A stretch of DNA of 64,000 bases from Ophiosphaerella korrae (taxonomy: Eukaryota; Ascomycota; Dothideomycetes; Pleosporales; Phaeosphaeriaceae). The number at the start of each line of letters is the position of its first letter. Positions within the stretch are counted from its first letter, which is position 1. Shown here piece after piece: positions 21,574 through 33,103 of this stretch. A model generated the notes under the pieces. That model did not search any database, was not told the origin of the DNA, and worked only from the letters and a program-made list of their open reading frames with translations. The translations under genes and the position numbers were made by a program. The stretch spans positions 248,001-312,000 of the forward strand of contig JALNQF010000005.1 of the NCBI GenBank assembly GCA_028456385.1. The letters are read 5' to 3'.

Positions 21574-22520
21574 GATTGTATAATAATAAATAGTAAATAG
21601 AGGTAGTCCCTGGAGTATAAGTATGAAGATGGGTGGAAAGGGAAAATTATTAAACGAGTGATGAAGGGGTAGAAGTGTTTGTTTTGAAGCTCAGTACGGC
21701 AACATGACAATGCTAAATTAAGGTAGCTATTCCCAATTAGTGGCTACGCATATGCCAGAAGTTGGTGAAGCTGCAGAAAGTTGGACGCAATGGTGCCGGA
21801 CTCGGGTGTCAAACAGCGAGAGGTGCGTTGGCTTTACATATCGCGTCATGCTCCTGCAGGAACGGCGGCTGAGGAGCTGAAGCAGGCGAAATGAGCGGAA
21901 AAATAAACAATCGTGTTTGTGGCGCGCTGGTTTGTATTGGTGGAGGAGCGTGCAAGGGTTGCATAACATGAGCGGCCTTGTGCATACTCCTTCTGAAGAG
22001 CCTTGATAGCTGCTCGTAGCAGAATGGAAGGAAGATGCCAGTAAGCTGCTATGCTATAAGTGTCTATAATTCAAATCTTATGATACGAAATGAGGTTGCG
22101 ACTTTGCGACGAAATTACAGGAGACGGAGAATGAGGTAGTCCCGAGGCTGGGCGATCGGTCCCAAAGAAGAGTGACTCGTGCACAGACGTTGCCCTTTCC
22201 GGTCGTTCGGTAGGCCCTGAATGATTCGTGGCACGATACGACTCCAGCAGACGCGTTCGCATTGACATTTGCCTTGCGAACTTCTTGCTGATCATTCATG
22301 CAATAATTCCAACGCCTCGGTATTGTCGGATATCTGTCGTGTTGACACCTTTCTACCAGGATGACGGGTGCCTAGGCGTGCTGGGTAGTCCCCACGTTGA
22401 GGGGGAGGGGAACGCATGGTCGTTGCCCCGCCATTGAGCTTCGAGCTTTGCTCATGCGAGCCGAATCTTTGCATCCACGTCAACCCAGACTGAAACTCAA
22501 TTTCGTTCTATTTTATAAAC
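21574..22520. promoter_or_regulatory. Divergent intergenic region before ureG
   Basis: About 950 bp between the divergent zinc-finger-like gene and ureG. Promoters for both must lie here. Short frames (for example 22071-22299) have no support. No specific site is named. Confidence 0.4.
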
Positions 22521-23518
22521 ATGTCTCACAGCCACTCTCATGACGGCGCGTCACATGTGCATTCAGGCGCTGCTGCGGACCATGGACATACCCATGAGAT
22601 CCTAGACGGTCCGGGTAGCTTCCTTGGGCGCGAGATGCCAATCATAGAAGGCAGAGACTGGAAAGATAGAGCGTTTACTATAGGTATTGGAGGGTAAGCG
22701 GCACTTTCTCATTCATTCTGCCCCCTGTTCGTGTGAATGCATGATAGAAGTCGCCAGCATTGTCAAATCGAGCACAGCAGAGTGCTGACTATTCCAGACC
22801 TGTCGGCTCCGGGAAGACAGCCCTCATGCTTGCGCTCTGTAAACGCCTCCGAACTCGCTACTCGATAGCGGCTGTCACAAATGATATCTTCACGCGAGAA
22901 GACTGCGAGTTCCTCACCAAAAACAATGCTTTGCCTGCGTGAGCCTCATCCTCACCCATAGCCATATGCTCACACAGAAGAAACTTACATATCGGTGACA
23001 GTGAACGCATCGTGGCTGTCGAGACTGGAGGTTGCCCACACGCGGCCGTCCGCGAAGATATCTCCGTGAACCTGCTGACGCTTACGAAACTACACCACAA
23101 GTTCAACACCGACCTCCTCCTCATCGAATCTGGTGGCGACAACCTCGCTGCAAATTACTCCCGCGAACTTGCCGACTTCATCATCTATGTCATTGATGTG
23201 TCTGGTGGAGACAAGATTCCCAGAAAGGGTGGGCCAGGCATCACACAGTCCGACTTGCTGATTGTGAACAAGATTGACTTGGCCGAGGCTGTGGGTGCAG
23301 ACTTGAATGTCATGGACAGGGATAGTCGGAGGATGCGTGAAGGCGGACCGACAATCTTTGCAGTCGTCAAGAGAGACCAGGGGCTAGACGCCATTGTAGA
23401 TTTAATTCTATCGGCATGGAAAGCTTCAGGGGCGTCGCAGGCGAGGAAAGGAAAGTTCGAGCCGACATTGATGGAGGAAAACGAGGAGGGAAAGGAGAGG
23501 AGTTATAGTATGTCTTGA
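22521..23518 (+). CDS. ureG: Urease accessory GTPase UreG
   Basis: Three exons: 22521-22693, 22798-22938, 23002-23518; 276 aa. The splice joins rebuild [15 protein letters not shown] (P-loop, about residue 56) and [27 protein letters not shown] (metal-site CPH motif), both diagnostic of UreG. Further G motifs are [19 protein letters not shown] and [10 protein letters not shown]. The N-terminus is a His-rich stretch ([14 protein letters not shown], residues 3-25), typical of fungal and plant UreG, which likely binds nickel. UreG uses GTP to deliver Ni2+ to apo-urease with UreD and UreF, in the cytosol. The C-terminal tail is longer and more acidic than in bacteria. Urease itself and the partners are not in this window, as is normal for fungi. 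Confidence 0.97.
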
Positions 23519-23862
23519 GAGAGAATACGCACCGAACTCTAAGGCTGCGCTGATTGGACAACTGGAGCGCGATGCTTGACCCAAAAACCAAGTCTGCATT
23601 CCATGAGCTCAATACACTCCCAAAATAGCATTTTCATCTGTAATGACACGCACTATTACCTCTCATATACAGATCAAAATATACAAGTTTGACTGCGTGC
23701 GTCCTCCCTCTCATAGTCGCCCACTTATTCCCCAAAAGAAAATTAGTATAATACCCATGAGGTTCTGTATGGCGAGAGGCGAGGCTGTCATAATCTAGAC
23801 TTGAAGTCATAACAAGCCACTGGGTTGCATTACTGAGCAACAATAGCGCTGACAGACTCGTT

Positions 23863-23880
23863 CACACACACACACACACA
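23863..23880 (+). repeat. (CA)9 microsatellite
   Basis: Nine perfect CA units in the region downstream of ureG. A candidate polymorphic marker with no other visible role. Confidence 0.9.
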
Positions 23881-25360
23881 CCGAATCACATAGCATCGCA
23901 ACAATTTACTATACTCTAATTAGATTACATTTCATGCCTTCTCAGGTTTGCAGTTCCATATAAAGTCGCTACAACTCGAGGTGTGGTGTTGTGCATGACG
24001 GTTCACTGGGCTGCATTTCACTCGCCGTTTGCCTTCCATCTGGCTTTATTAACGCTCAGAGAGACTTAGCACCTTTCTAATTAAGTATGTGAGTATTTAC
24101 ATATATTGTACCAGCTATTGGTAGTGAATTACATGATGAGGGGTAGTGGTGATGAATATGTGGGACGCTCCTAAAACGTAGAGGTAATAAACGAGTGCAG
24201 AATAGTTGGGATGGGAAGGACTTGTAGTTGGAGAAATATATAGATGAAAGTACTTTTCATATCGAAGGCTCTTGTCTTGGTGGTAACAACTGTTGCCATC
24301 CTACACACCACTGTAGGTACCGTGATTACCTAGTTGGAATTGATGTGTTATGGACTGTGTGTGCGGACACGTACCGTGCGTATTATACGTAACCAATATA
24401 CACGTAGAACGTTATAGCTGAAATAATCTGATGGTTGTACTTGACATTCGTCGTCAGCGCTAGCTGGGTACAATCACCACCACCCAGCAGATGACCGCAT
24501 ACCTGAGGCGCAATGTAGACACTCGGCTGCGGAGAGTCTGATGGATTCGCCTTTCTACTCACTACCTTATAAAATCTCAAGGATTTCTGGAACTCTTCGG
24601 AGTACCTTCAAAAAGTTTGCCTGAGGCCTCCTGCATTTGTATACCCATTGTACCCAAGCTGGATGAGGTGAATGTGTCTAGCCAAGACGCTAACGGTAGG
24701 TACTACCAATTTCCACAACCAGCCTCCCTCATGATGACGAAGACGAAATCTAAAACAAATCCGATGGCTTTGGGCACGTGAATCGAGGGGAAAATGGTGC
24801 TATGTCTCGCATGTATTTAACATGCTGCATACATTAGTCTTCGTCACCTCACTTTCGCCAATCTGGAACAAACGTCCACTTGCCCACCACAATGCACCTT
24901 CTCACATAGCTCTGCGGCGCCCTGCGGCAACACCGAGACCCAAATATCTTGCAAAAGTAGCGACGATGACTGCAAGTCCATGCATATCGCGGTAACTTCC
25001 GATATCATGTCGCACAAACCCGATCGCGCGGCCAACCCGCATAGAAAATGCACACACACGTAAATTCAGATTGTTGTCCTGCTGTGTCCGTTTCTTTCTT
25101 AAATTTTGCTAGGATCTTGGTGAGCCCGATGAACGGATGATTATGATTGGGAGCTAAAGAGTGGTAGGTTAGTGTTTCTTCTATACATGACCTACACGTA
25201 TAGTGTCATAGGTTGGACATGGGGTATTCCTAATTGCTGGGGTATCAGAGGAGAAAAAGCTTGAAAATTAGTATATGGCTACTTATAGCAGTGTACGCAA
25301 GCGTTTGACTCTGGTCGAAACTGCACAGCTGCCAAGCTAGTCATGTACAGTTGAAGGCGT

Positions 25361-25378
25361 CATGGTCATGGTCATGGT
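25361..25378 (+). repeat. CATGGT tandem triplicate
   Basis: Three perfect copies of the hexamer CATGGT, about 590 bp upstream of the start of the serine-rich orphan gene. Each unit holds the half-palindrome CATG; function unknown. Confidence 0.8.
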
Positions 25379-25964
25379 CGACACAACAAACCTTCGCGTA
25401 ACTTAGCTGCCACAAACCTAGTGTCCGACTTCTCTGAGCGTTGTTTGACCGCCATTATCGCGAACTGGCGTTAACCTTACGTACCTTTCCACGCGGCTCT
25501 CAGAAGGCTGTGGAACACCAACAAATACTATGGTCCTAAGTCCGCAATCCGACCCGATGCGGAGTGTATGGAAGGATGCCGTACAACCTTCAGCTTCGTC
25601 CCGGATGACCGCTAACGTACACTATCGTATTGTATCGGGAAACTGCAGCACGTTCATAATCAAGGGTCCTCTTGACCCGACCGAACGTGTTTTGGAATCA
25701 CCCCTTTACTTTTTACTCCATCCGTGGTACTGGATAGGTCTCAGTGCACTGGTAAACGCCAACTATCTGCGCTTTTGGGTGGACGATACGGTGGGCTTTA
25801 TTGTTTCACTACTCTTGCTACATTGGAGAAGGGCGCAGCCGCAGTGGGCCGAGCCGGAATATCGACCCCTACTTGAAGGGAGAATTCATCTGAAAATCTG
25901 TGTACTTGTCTGAGAGCTTGAGCGAAGAGCAAAGATTGCTTGACAAGGTCGAGACTGGCCCAAG

Positions 25965-27491
25965 ATGCCTTCTCAGTCACCTCTCCTGGATTCTCAGACT
26001 GCTAAACACCGGCAATTGCAAGAGCGACGACGGACACTACAGACAATTAGTGAGCTTTCAACGACCGACACTATGCCGTCAGACTTCAGGGCTGCGATTG
26101 CAGTTGCACCAATGACCGTTACGGGTCGAGCGAGTATTCCATCTCATGGAAGAAAGACACCCAATTTCAGCAAGAGACGAAGTTTGCCAAAATACAGCAT
26201 AAACCCTGACTGTACCCAGACACAATCGCAGCTGAGAATGTCTTCAAAATACTTGCAAGTTCCACAACACACATCTTCTCGGCACGGAGTTCAACTAAAT
26301 GCTTCATCAGAACATGGAGCAGGTTGGAACGCGAGGAGAGAACGCGCCAGAATGCAAGCCGAACAAGCACTCTCAGGAACCGACATACGAAGAGAGTCCT
26401 CAAACTCAGCCCTACGAGCAGGAAGGTCTTCGACATTACCGCTCGTTTCGGCATTCCCCGTGAACAAGTCAAGCCACCCCCATCTCAGACCTTACTATAG
26501 CCAGCCGCATCTGCTACGCAACAGCCAATCTATACTCACTATATCATCCCACTCTGAGCCGCGTTCCAGTTCGTCAGGCTCTCTGAGATCTCCTAGGCCG
26601 TCCGATTTCGATGTCAATTCCTCAGAGCGCACAAGCACAGATTCCAACTCCTTTCACTCGAGTTTCGAAAGTGCGATTCGGGGACCGAGGTCGAGCGCTT
26701 CGAGCCAGTCCTTTACGCTATTGGGTGTGCCTCGGCTTCCGGCGGATGGTGCGCAATCTATGCAGCCATACTACGCGGCCCTCGCTTCGCATTATCATAA
26801 TGGGTATCCGTATCAGCGGCCGGGCCCAATGTACACGATGGCACCGGCCGAAATGGCGACATCATCCACGCCGTTTCTACGTCTTGAACATGCGGGTAGG
26901 CGGGAGTCGGGTCAGGTAGGTGCTTTTAGGCCCCCTAATTATAATTATAGCCAGGGCCGGGGAGTACGTCCGCTGTCTGCGTCAGCGCGTTCGACGTCGG
27001 AACTCGAAAGACAATTGTCAAGATCGTCACTTCGTTCTCAGTCATCGCGGCACCCGACTCAAAGTCCACCGCCGCTATGTCCTTCTCGTACTCCGTCTAA
27101 TAGCCGCCGCTCACGATCTCACTCGCACTCGCGCTCCAGTCTTAAAAGTCACCACCAAGCTAGTCGAAATGCGCACTCTGTGACATTCGACCGAGCACCG
27201 TCACCCAATGCTCTGATACCTCCCTTGAAGTGCACTCTTCCCGACCGTGAAAGCTTGACAAAATGGAAGGTAGAGCGTGAAGAAGCAAAGCTGGAAAATG
27301 ATGCGTTGCATCAGGTAATAATGGCAGAAAGAGTGCGACGCGCGAATGAGATGGAGTGCGAGAAAGAAAAAGAATTGCAGGTGATAGGGAAGGGAGCAGA
27401 GAAGGGGGCGAGAGTGCTTGGGAAGGGCTCGAAGAAAAAAGAGAGCAGGGGGTGTATTGGGGTGTTGTTTGGATGGGGGAGGGGGAGATGA
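25965..27491 (+). CDS. Serine/arginine-rich orphan protein
   Basis: A single open frame of 508 aa from the ATG at 25965; a second possible start lies at 26073 (MPSDFRAAIAV). The whole frame is free of stops over 1.5 kb and has a strong Ser/Arg/Pro/His bias (for example SRRSRSHSHSRSSLKSHH near residue 385). Most of it is predicted disordered. Near the C-terminus is a charged helix (KWKVEREEAKLENDALHQVIMAERVRRANEMECEK). It ends with a basic-hydrophobic segment (KKKESRGCIGVLFGWGRGR). The terminal basic, Trp/Phe/Cys-containing tail may attach it to membrane. I do not recognise a family. Length and uniform composition argue for a real gene; an unseen intron at the 5' end is possible. Confidence 0.65.
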   Translation: MPSQSPLLDSQTAKHRQLQERRRTLQTISELSTTDTMPSDFRAAIAVAPMTVTGRASIPSHGRKTPNFSKRRSLPKYSINPDCTQTQSQLRMSSKYLQVPQHTSSRHGVQLNASSEHGAGWNARRERARMQAEQALSGTDIRRESSNSALRAGRSSTLPLVSAFPVNKSSHPHLRPYYSQPHLLRNSQSILTISSHSEPRSSSSGSLRSPRPSDFDVNSSERTSTDSNSFHSSFESAIRGPRSSASSQSFTLLGVPRLPADGAQSMQPYYAALASHYHNGYPYQRPGPMYTMAPAEMATSSTPFLRLEHAGRRESGQVGAFRPPNYNYSQGRGVRPLSASARSTSELERQLSRSSLRSQSSRHPTQSPPPLCPSRTPSNSRRSRSHSHSRSSLKSHHQASRNAHSVTFDRAPSPNALIPPLKCTLPDRESLTKWKVEREEAKLENDALHQVIMAERVRRANEMECEKEKELQVIGKGAEKGARVLGKGSKKKESRGCIGVLFGWGRGR

Positions 27492-29158
27492 GAGTAATAA
27501 ATAATGTCGATCAAAATGGGCTAACGGGATGTGATAGACTGATGAGACGAATGTAGAGCATTGTTGATATACGTGAATATGAGATAGGCGCTTGGAAGAT
27601 GTGTGTGTTTTTGTTAGTGGAGAAGAAGTGTTGACTCAAACTAGTATATAATGAATGGTGATGAAACTAATCTCTCTTAATTTCGTGGCTTTTGCTTTTC
27701 GTATGCTGGACTGTCAACTTGAGAGACGGACCGATATCATCTCTGATCATAGGAGCAATACTTATCGGAAGAGACTTTAGGTAGGTCACAGGAGGCATAG
27801 TTCTCGTCGATATTTGAATGATGGATCCGTGGCCGTAAAAGGAAATGCTTTTTTTTTTCAATTTTGGTATGGGGAGCAGGCGTTTCAGGACAAGTGAATT
27901 TGTCCGAGTACAAGATAGGCACGGCACTACGAGCGTGGCGGCCAATCGGAAATGCAGTGCTGCATCTTCCAGGTATCATCAGCCTGTCTGGTTTGAGGGG
28001 AGATGCTGTGCAATAGAAATCAGCATGTGAAGCAGGTTAGATACTTGTTGCTTGACGATCATTGTCGGTATAGGCAGGACCTGGAAGACGCCCACATCAT
28101 GGCACGCGAAGATATTGGCGCTGGTGAAGCGGTCTCAAGGTTTGCTCATTTTCGTCACATCGCTGGGATGTTGGGGATTTGTGGGTGCACTACATGCTCA
28201 TTGGTTGCAGGTAGGAGGGATGGGAAAGAAGCAAAGAAATATGCTTTTAGCAAACTGCATTATCTTGAGACGAAGACGAGCGCATGGCACCTGGCAGCAC
28301 ATAGAGTTTATCATGGCGGAGAGCAGTTTGGGTTGAAATGCCAGCAGCCGGAGATGGTTGACCGAGAGTTGCCCCAGGCTGGACGGAACAAGGTCCAGGC
28401 TAAGGCAGGTCTGCGAGGAGATGCACCGCAGGCAAGGCCGATGGGCAGGTGGCTGACGCAGCGTCAGCGCAGGCGATGGTCAATTGTGTCGAGCAGAGAG
28501 AAGATGAAACATGCATGCCAGCTGGAATAGTTGTTCGCATCATGGCTCGCTCCTGCCTGCGCAGTGAGAGATGACGGGCGGCCGTGTGAGACAAAGCGGG
28601 CGCCGCAGTAGGACTAGCGGTTGGTTCCCGCCTGCATGTGGGAGCGGCCCTGGGCGGGATACGACGAGATGAGACGACGTCAACATGTGATATCAGACAT
28701 CTCGCGCAGATAGGGCTGGCGGTCGACATGTGCACTGTCACTGCGCGCGGCAATAAGAGAGCGAAAGTGGGCAGGCCGGAGCCGGGACGATGTTTTTTGT
28801 GGAGAAGGCATGCCAGGTCGAGCCGCCAGGCCGCAAGGGGCCTAGCGCAACCCTGGGCCTCGATGGATCAATTGATGTTGGTCTGGTCCCCACGAATAAC
28901 CACGCGGTGGCCGCGCGAGATAGACGGGCTGTTCTCCTTCTTCTCAGCCTCCTCCCTCAACCCGCTCGCTCATGCCCGCGCACTCGCTGCTTGACTGATC
29001 CCCCACCGCACACCGCGCCTTTGGTCTTCTCCCCCTTCCCCTCCTTGTGTCGACCTTCCCCAATGCCTGATAGAGCCCCGCCTACTTCGCCGCTTGAGGG
29101 TGCCGTCACACGCCCGCTTGTCACGTTGCACACACTATTGTCCTAGACCAAGACAGCC
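27492..29158. other. Gene-free stretch upstream of the RasGEF gene
   Basis: About 1.7 kb. A frame at 28003-28530 (175 codons) has no family features. The last 200 bp before 29159 are pyrimidine-rich (CTCCCCC/CTTCCCC), a common core-promoter style in filamentous ascomycetes. Nothing else is recognised. Confidence 0.45.
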
Positions 29159-32100
29159 ATGCCGGCGACAGGAGGAGGGCGTGCCGTGCATGCTCCCGTC
29201 TCGAAGCGCAACGAAAAAGCCAAAAGCGTCGAGTCGATGCTGGCGCCCCTACGTCGCGAGTCGGCCCATGCCGCCTCGAGTGCCACCCAGCAGCGCCCAG
29301 GACTCAAGGGACGCGCCTACTCGACTCCAATCGTTCCAAAAAACCAGGCCAGCGGGTCTGCCGAAGACAATGCCTCGCTTTACTCCCAGGATGGCGAGGA
29401 GATCGCCAACGACGCCTTCTTCCAGCGCTACCACTTCCCTGATACACAGGGCGCCCCTCCTGAAGACGCCTCAGGCAGCTCTCTCGATTCTTCTTCAGAC
29501 ACCGAGGGGCCACTCTCGCCAACCCATATCAAGAACCGCCAACCTGCTAGCGAGCTGCCCTTAGAGCAGTCTTCAGGTGTATGTTTCTGCTACCCCTTTC
29601 TCAATTTCCCGCCCGCTGAGCGCTGACGTACACAACTCCAGTCTAGCAATAACGACGCTGATGCAACGCCCACCATGCTGGACATGAACATTCTTGTCAT
29701 TGGCGCCCCTGGCTCCGGAAAATCAGCCTTTGTGAGAAAGGCTTTGGGGCTGCCAGAAAATACCCTGCCAGTTAACTGCCTCAGGAAATGGACCATTGAC
29801 GGATGCCCATATGTTGTGCGCTTGCTAGAACTGAACATTGACCAAGTACATGTTAAGCCCGGTAACACTATCGAGTGGCCCAAGACTGTGCAAGGTGTGG
29901 CAGTACCACGCGTCGACGGTGCAATTACCCTATATGACGTTACAGTCAAAGAGAGCTTAACTGGTGTCCCAGAGATGATGAGTAAGTACACAAGTACACA
30001 AGCGCTAGAAGTAGCCTGACGTGATCGTGTGTAGATACCCTATCCAAGGCGCACGTTCCATTCATTTTGGTCGCTTGTAAATGCGACCAACATCCTGCCC
30101 ATCGCGAAGTTGATCCTTCAGTGGTTGAGCAGAAAGCAAAATCATTCTTAGGAGACGTGCGAGTATTTCAGAGCTCTGCATCGTCACCCGACACACAGCG
30201 AGACTGTCTGACATATATGACACGGGCTGTCGTTGCGGGAAAACGACGTGAGTAGGCCCGATTCCGTTTCTCTCCATTGCACCAAGTTTCAGTTTGCTTC
30301 GCTCAACACCCTGTGCTGTCTGCTCGTCTCCCATATAATTTTGGTTATTGACTCCAACCTCTAGCTCGATCACAAGCATCCACGGCTCGACGAAGAGCCA
30401 ACTCTTCGGCAGTCAGATCAGTTCACAAAGATATGTGGCCAAAACATGGTCGTGCGAGTTCTGAGATTTCGGTTCGCTTCCGACGCGGATCGAGTGATGG
30501 GAAAGGCCATCGTTACAAACCTAGCGATGCAAATAAAACATTTTTCAATGCCGAGGAATCGCCAGGCTATGACTCGCAAGACTCGGATGGCCAAGATTCG
30601 GATGCCGGCCAGAGTATCATATCTGTCAAACCCTCGGATGAGAATGGCTACACTTTCGACCAGCTAGTAGATCGCCTGCTGGCACAGCCCATGTCAAAGA
30701 ATGACACTAAATTCGTTGCCATATTCCTGTCATTGTATCGGAGATTCGGAACTCCCGGACAGTTGCTGGAAGCAATTCTGAAGCGATTCGAGTCCTTTAA
30801 CAAAGAGAGAGACTTACCAATAATCCGAACCATCGCACAGCTACGCTATCTTGCTGTCCTTCAGCAGTGGGTATCCTATTACCCAGGCGACTTCGCGTAC
30901 CCGACAACTCGCAGGCTCATCCGGAAATTCGCATCATCCTTAGCGATAGTTCCTGAATATTCGGTTGCGGCGAGTGAGATAATTCGTGATCTCGAATGGG
31001 TAGTCGAGGATGATGACACAGATTGGGCCTGTAGTGATCGACAGCGCGCCCAAAACGATCAGATACCAACGTTCCACCACAATGTTCTCGAAGAGGACTC
31101 AGATGAGGGAGAATTCTCTCGGGCGTTCAGCAACATTTCTATGTTAGGCGATCGACTGTCGATTGCCCGAAGTAGTGTCTTAACCGGCGGATCAAGAGCT
31201 ACAAATTCTACAAGTGGCTCTATGGGTTCAACCCAAACACTGCTTTCACAGGTCGAGAAGAACGAACGACTGGCCCGGCAGTTGGAGCCTAATCCTATCA
31301 AGCCAATAACGAAGATCCAGTGGCATCAGCTTGTCACTGAAAGTGAGGAAGCTATCGCCAAAGAGCTGACACGAATTGATTGGATAATGTTTTCCTCTGT
31401 TCGACCACGGGACTTGGTACGCCACGTTAGCCTGAATGCGGAGGAAAAGAAAAAGTGCAAAAACCTTGAGAATGTCACTCGCATGACGGAACACTTCAAC
31501 CATGTTGCCTATCTGGTGACGAATTACATCCTGATGCGTGATAAGCCGAAGCACAGAGCCATGATGCTTGAGAAGTGGATGAAGATTGCGCGCCAACTGC
31601 GCAAGCTAAATAACTACAATGCTCTTGGGGCCGTCATTGCAGGTATCAAGGGATCGGCGGTGCACCGTTTACTGGGAACTCGAGACTTGGTTCCACAGAC
31701 AGTGACCCACGACTTCATGAAGCTTGACATTCTTATGGGGCCTCAGAAGTCTCATTTTGCTTACCGGTTGGCTTGGGAGAACAGTTCGGGAGAACGCATT
31801 CCGTATATTCCTCTACATCGGCGCGACCTCGTTTCTGCCTCGGAGGGAAATTCAACATTTGTCGGCGATAAGAAGAAAACCGACTCGACTCTGGCACCGC
31901 ACCCAGGTGTCAGCGTATTCCAAGGGGCCGCAGGAAGTAGAGACAGTAAGGAAGCGCCGCCTGGTGGCGTCACAGGGAAAGAGAGGATCAACTGGAGGAA
32001 GTTTGAGATCATGGGTGAGGTTATTGTGGGCGTCCAACGTGCCCAAGGCACACCGTACCCAACGTGGCAGAAATGCGAAGAAGTGAGGAACCTGATCTTG

Positions 32101-32266
32101 GATGTGAAGATTTCCAAGGATGAAGACGTAAGCTTGCTGAACCGACGAGACGGTGAAGAAATGCTAACTCGTGCGCCTGCAGGAACTCTACGAGCGCAGT
32201 ACTCATCTTGAGGCGCCCAACGCCGGCGAGAAGGGAAGGTTTGCCAAATGGTTCCGAGAGCGTTAG
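29159..32266 (+). CDS. Degenerate Ras-like GTPase domain fused to a CDC25-type RasGEF
   Basis: Five exons: 29159-29578, 29642-29981, 30035-30247, 30365-32127, 32183-32266; 939 aa, all joins in frame. The N-terminus is disordered. A small GTPase-like fold follows: P-loop GAPGSGKSAF (about residue 160) and LVACKCDQ (about 262), where Ras has NKxD. I see no DxxG switch-II motif; ITLYDVT occupies the usual core strand. A Ser-rich linker leads to a RasGEF N-terminal module (GYTFDQLVDRLLAQ, about 418) and the catalytic CDC25 domain from about 656 (DWIMFSSVRPRDLVRHV, LGAVIAGIKGSAVHRL, NWRKFEIMGEVI). The CDC25 domain exchanges GDP for GTP on Ras-type GTPases, so a role in growth or cAMP signalling is likely. 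The GTPase half may be regulatory. Similar fusions may exist in other filamentous fungi. Confidence 0.9.
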
Positions 32267-33103
32267 TGCTTCTCTTCTTTATACTGATACCCCGACGACT
32301 CTTCTTGTCTTCATTCTTGCGAGAGATTAGATAAGCTAAGTGTAGCTTTGCAGCCCGACTCTCCCTACCTCACCTGCCACCATCACAAAACTACCAGGCT
32401 GCCGACAGCCCAAACCACTATGTGCGCATTTGAGCACATAGCCAGCAATGACACACATTCCCAGCCATATACCCACAGCACATATTTACATACCTACTTT
32501 TATCTTCCAGCCGGCGTTCACGTCCTCTGTAACGGTTACTGGCTCACACCTCACTTGCCTAGCTTTACTGCGCGATACCACTTCTGGCTTTCCTTTGTAC
32601 TTGTCCATGCCGGGAAGTGGACTGAAACTTGGTCTTTTGAATATGGGTGTGTTGGGGAAAGCACGGTTGGATGGAATTACTGTCTTTAGCGATCATAGTT
32701 AGCTTGAAGCCATTAATCAAAACTAGAGCTTTATTAAGCTTCATGGAATTGGGCGCTCATGGACTTTCGGTGATGTGTAGACTTGGTTCGGGTGACAGTG
32801 GACGTTTGATCGGATGGGGACCGAAGCTAGAGGCAGTGTGGGGCTTAGCGCGTGGGGGTAAGCCTAATAAGGTATAGCGGCATCAGTAGTGGCCGGGTAG
32901 GCTGTCTTGCGAGGACCGAGGAGCGCCGGCAATTCATCACCTGGGCTGGCGTCGCAGATGGATGCGCTGCAATTTATTAGAAGCGTGGCAGCTGTTGAAG
33001 GATGCTAACACTTCCTCGCTGTATTCTTTAGCTCTTCCTTCGTCCCTCTTTCTCTGTATCTCTATTAGCGTATCTGTATAGTAAGAGAGAGTAGGATTTA
33101 GTC
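32267..33103. other. Intergenic stretch before FAT1
   Basis: About 840 bp. Sequence near 33003-33032 (CTAAC then TTCTTTAG) and a GTAAGA at 33081 look like parts of introns in a 5' leader, but no coding exon is supported. Confidence 0.45.

Larger units (their letters stand above)
23519..25964. other. Long gene-poor stretch with simple repeats
   Basis: About 2.4 kb, AT-rich in its first half. It contains a (CA)9 repeat (23863-23880) and a CATGGT triplicate (25361-25378). Frames here are short and have no family features. The frame at 25530-25913 (127 codons) is close to the next gene but could not be joined to it by convincing splice sites. No gene is supported. Confidence 0.45.

Noticed and set aside
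28003..28530. 175-codon frame upstream of the RasGEF gene
   Set aside because: No family features, no introns, composition like the surrounding intergenic DNA.
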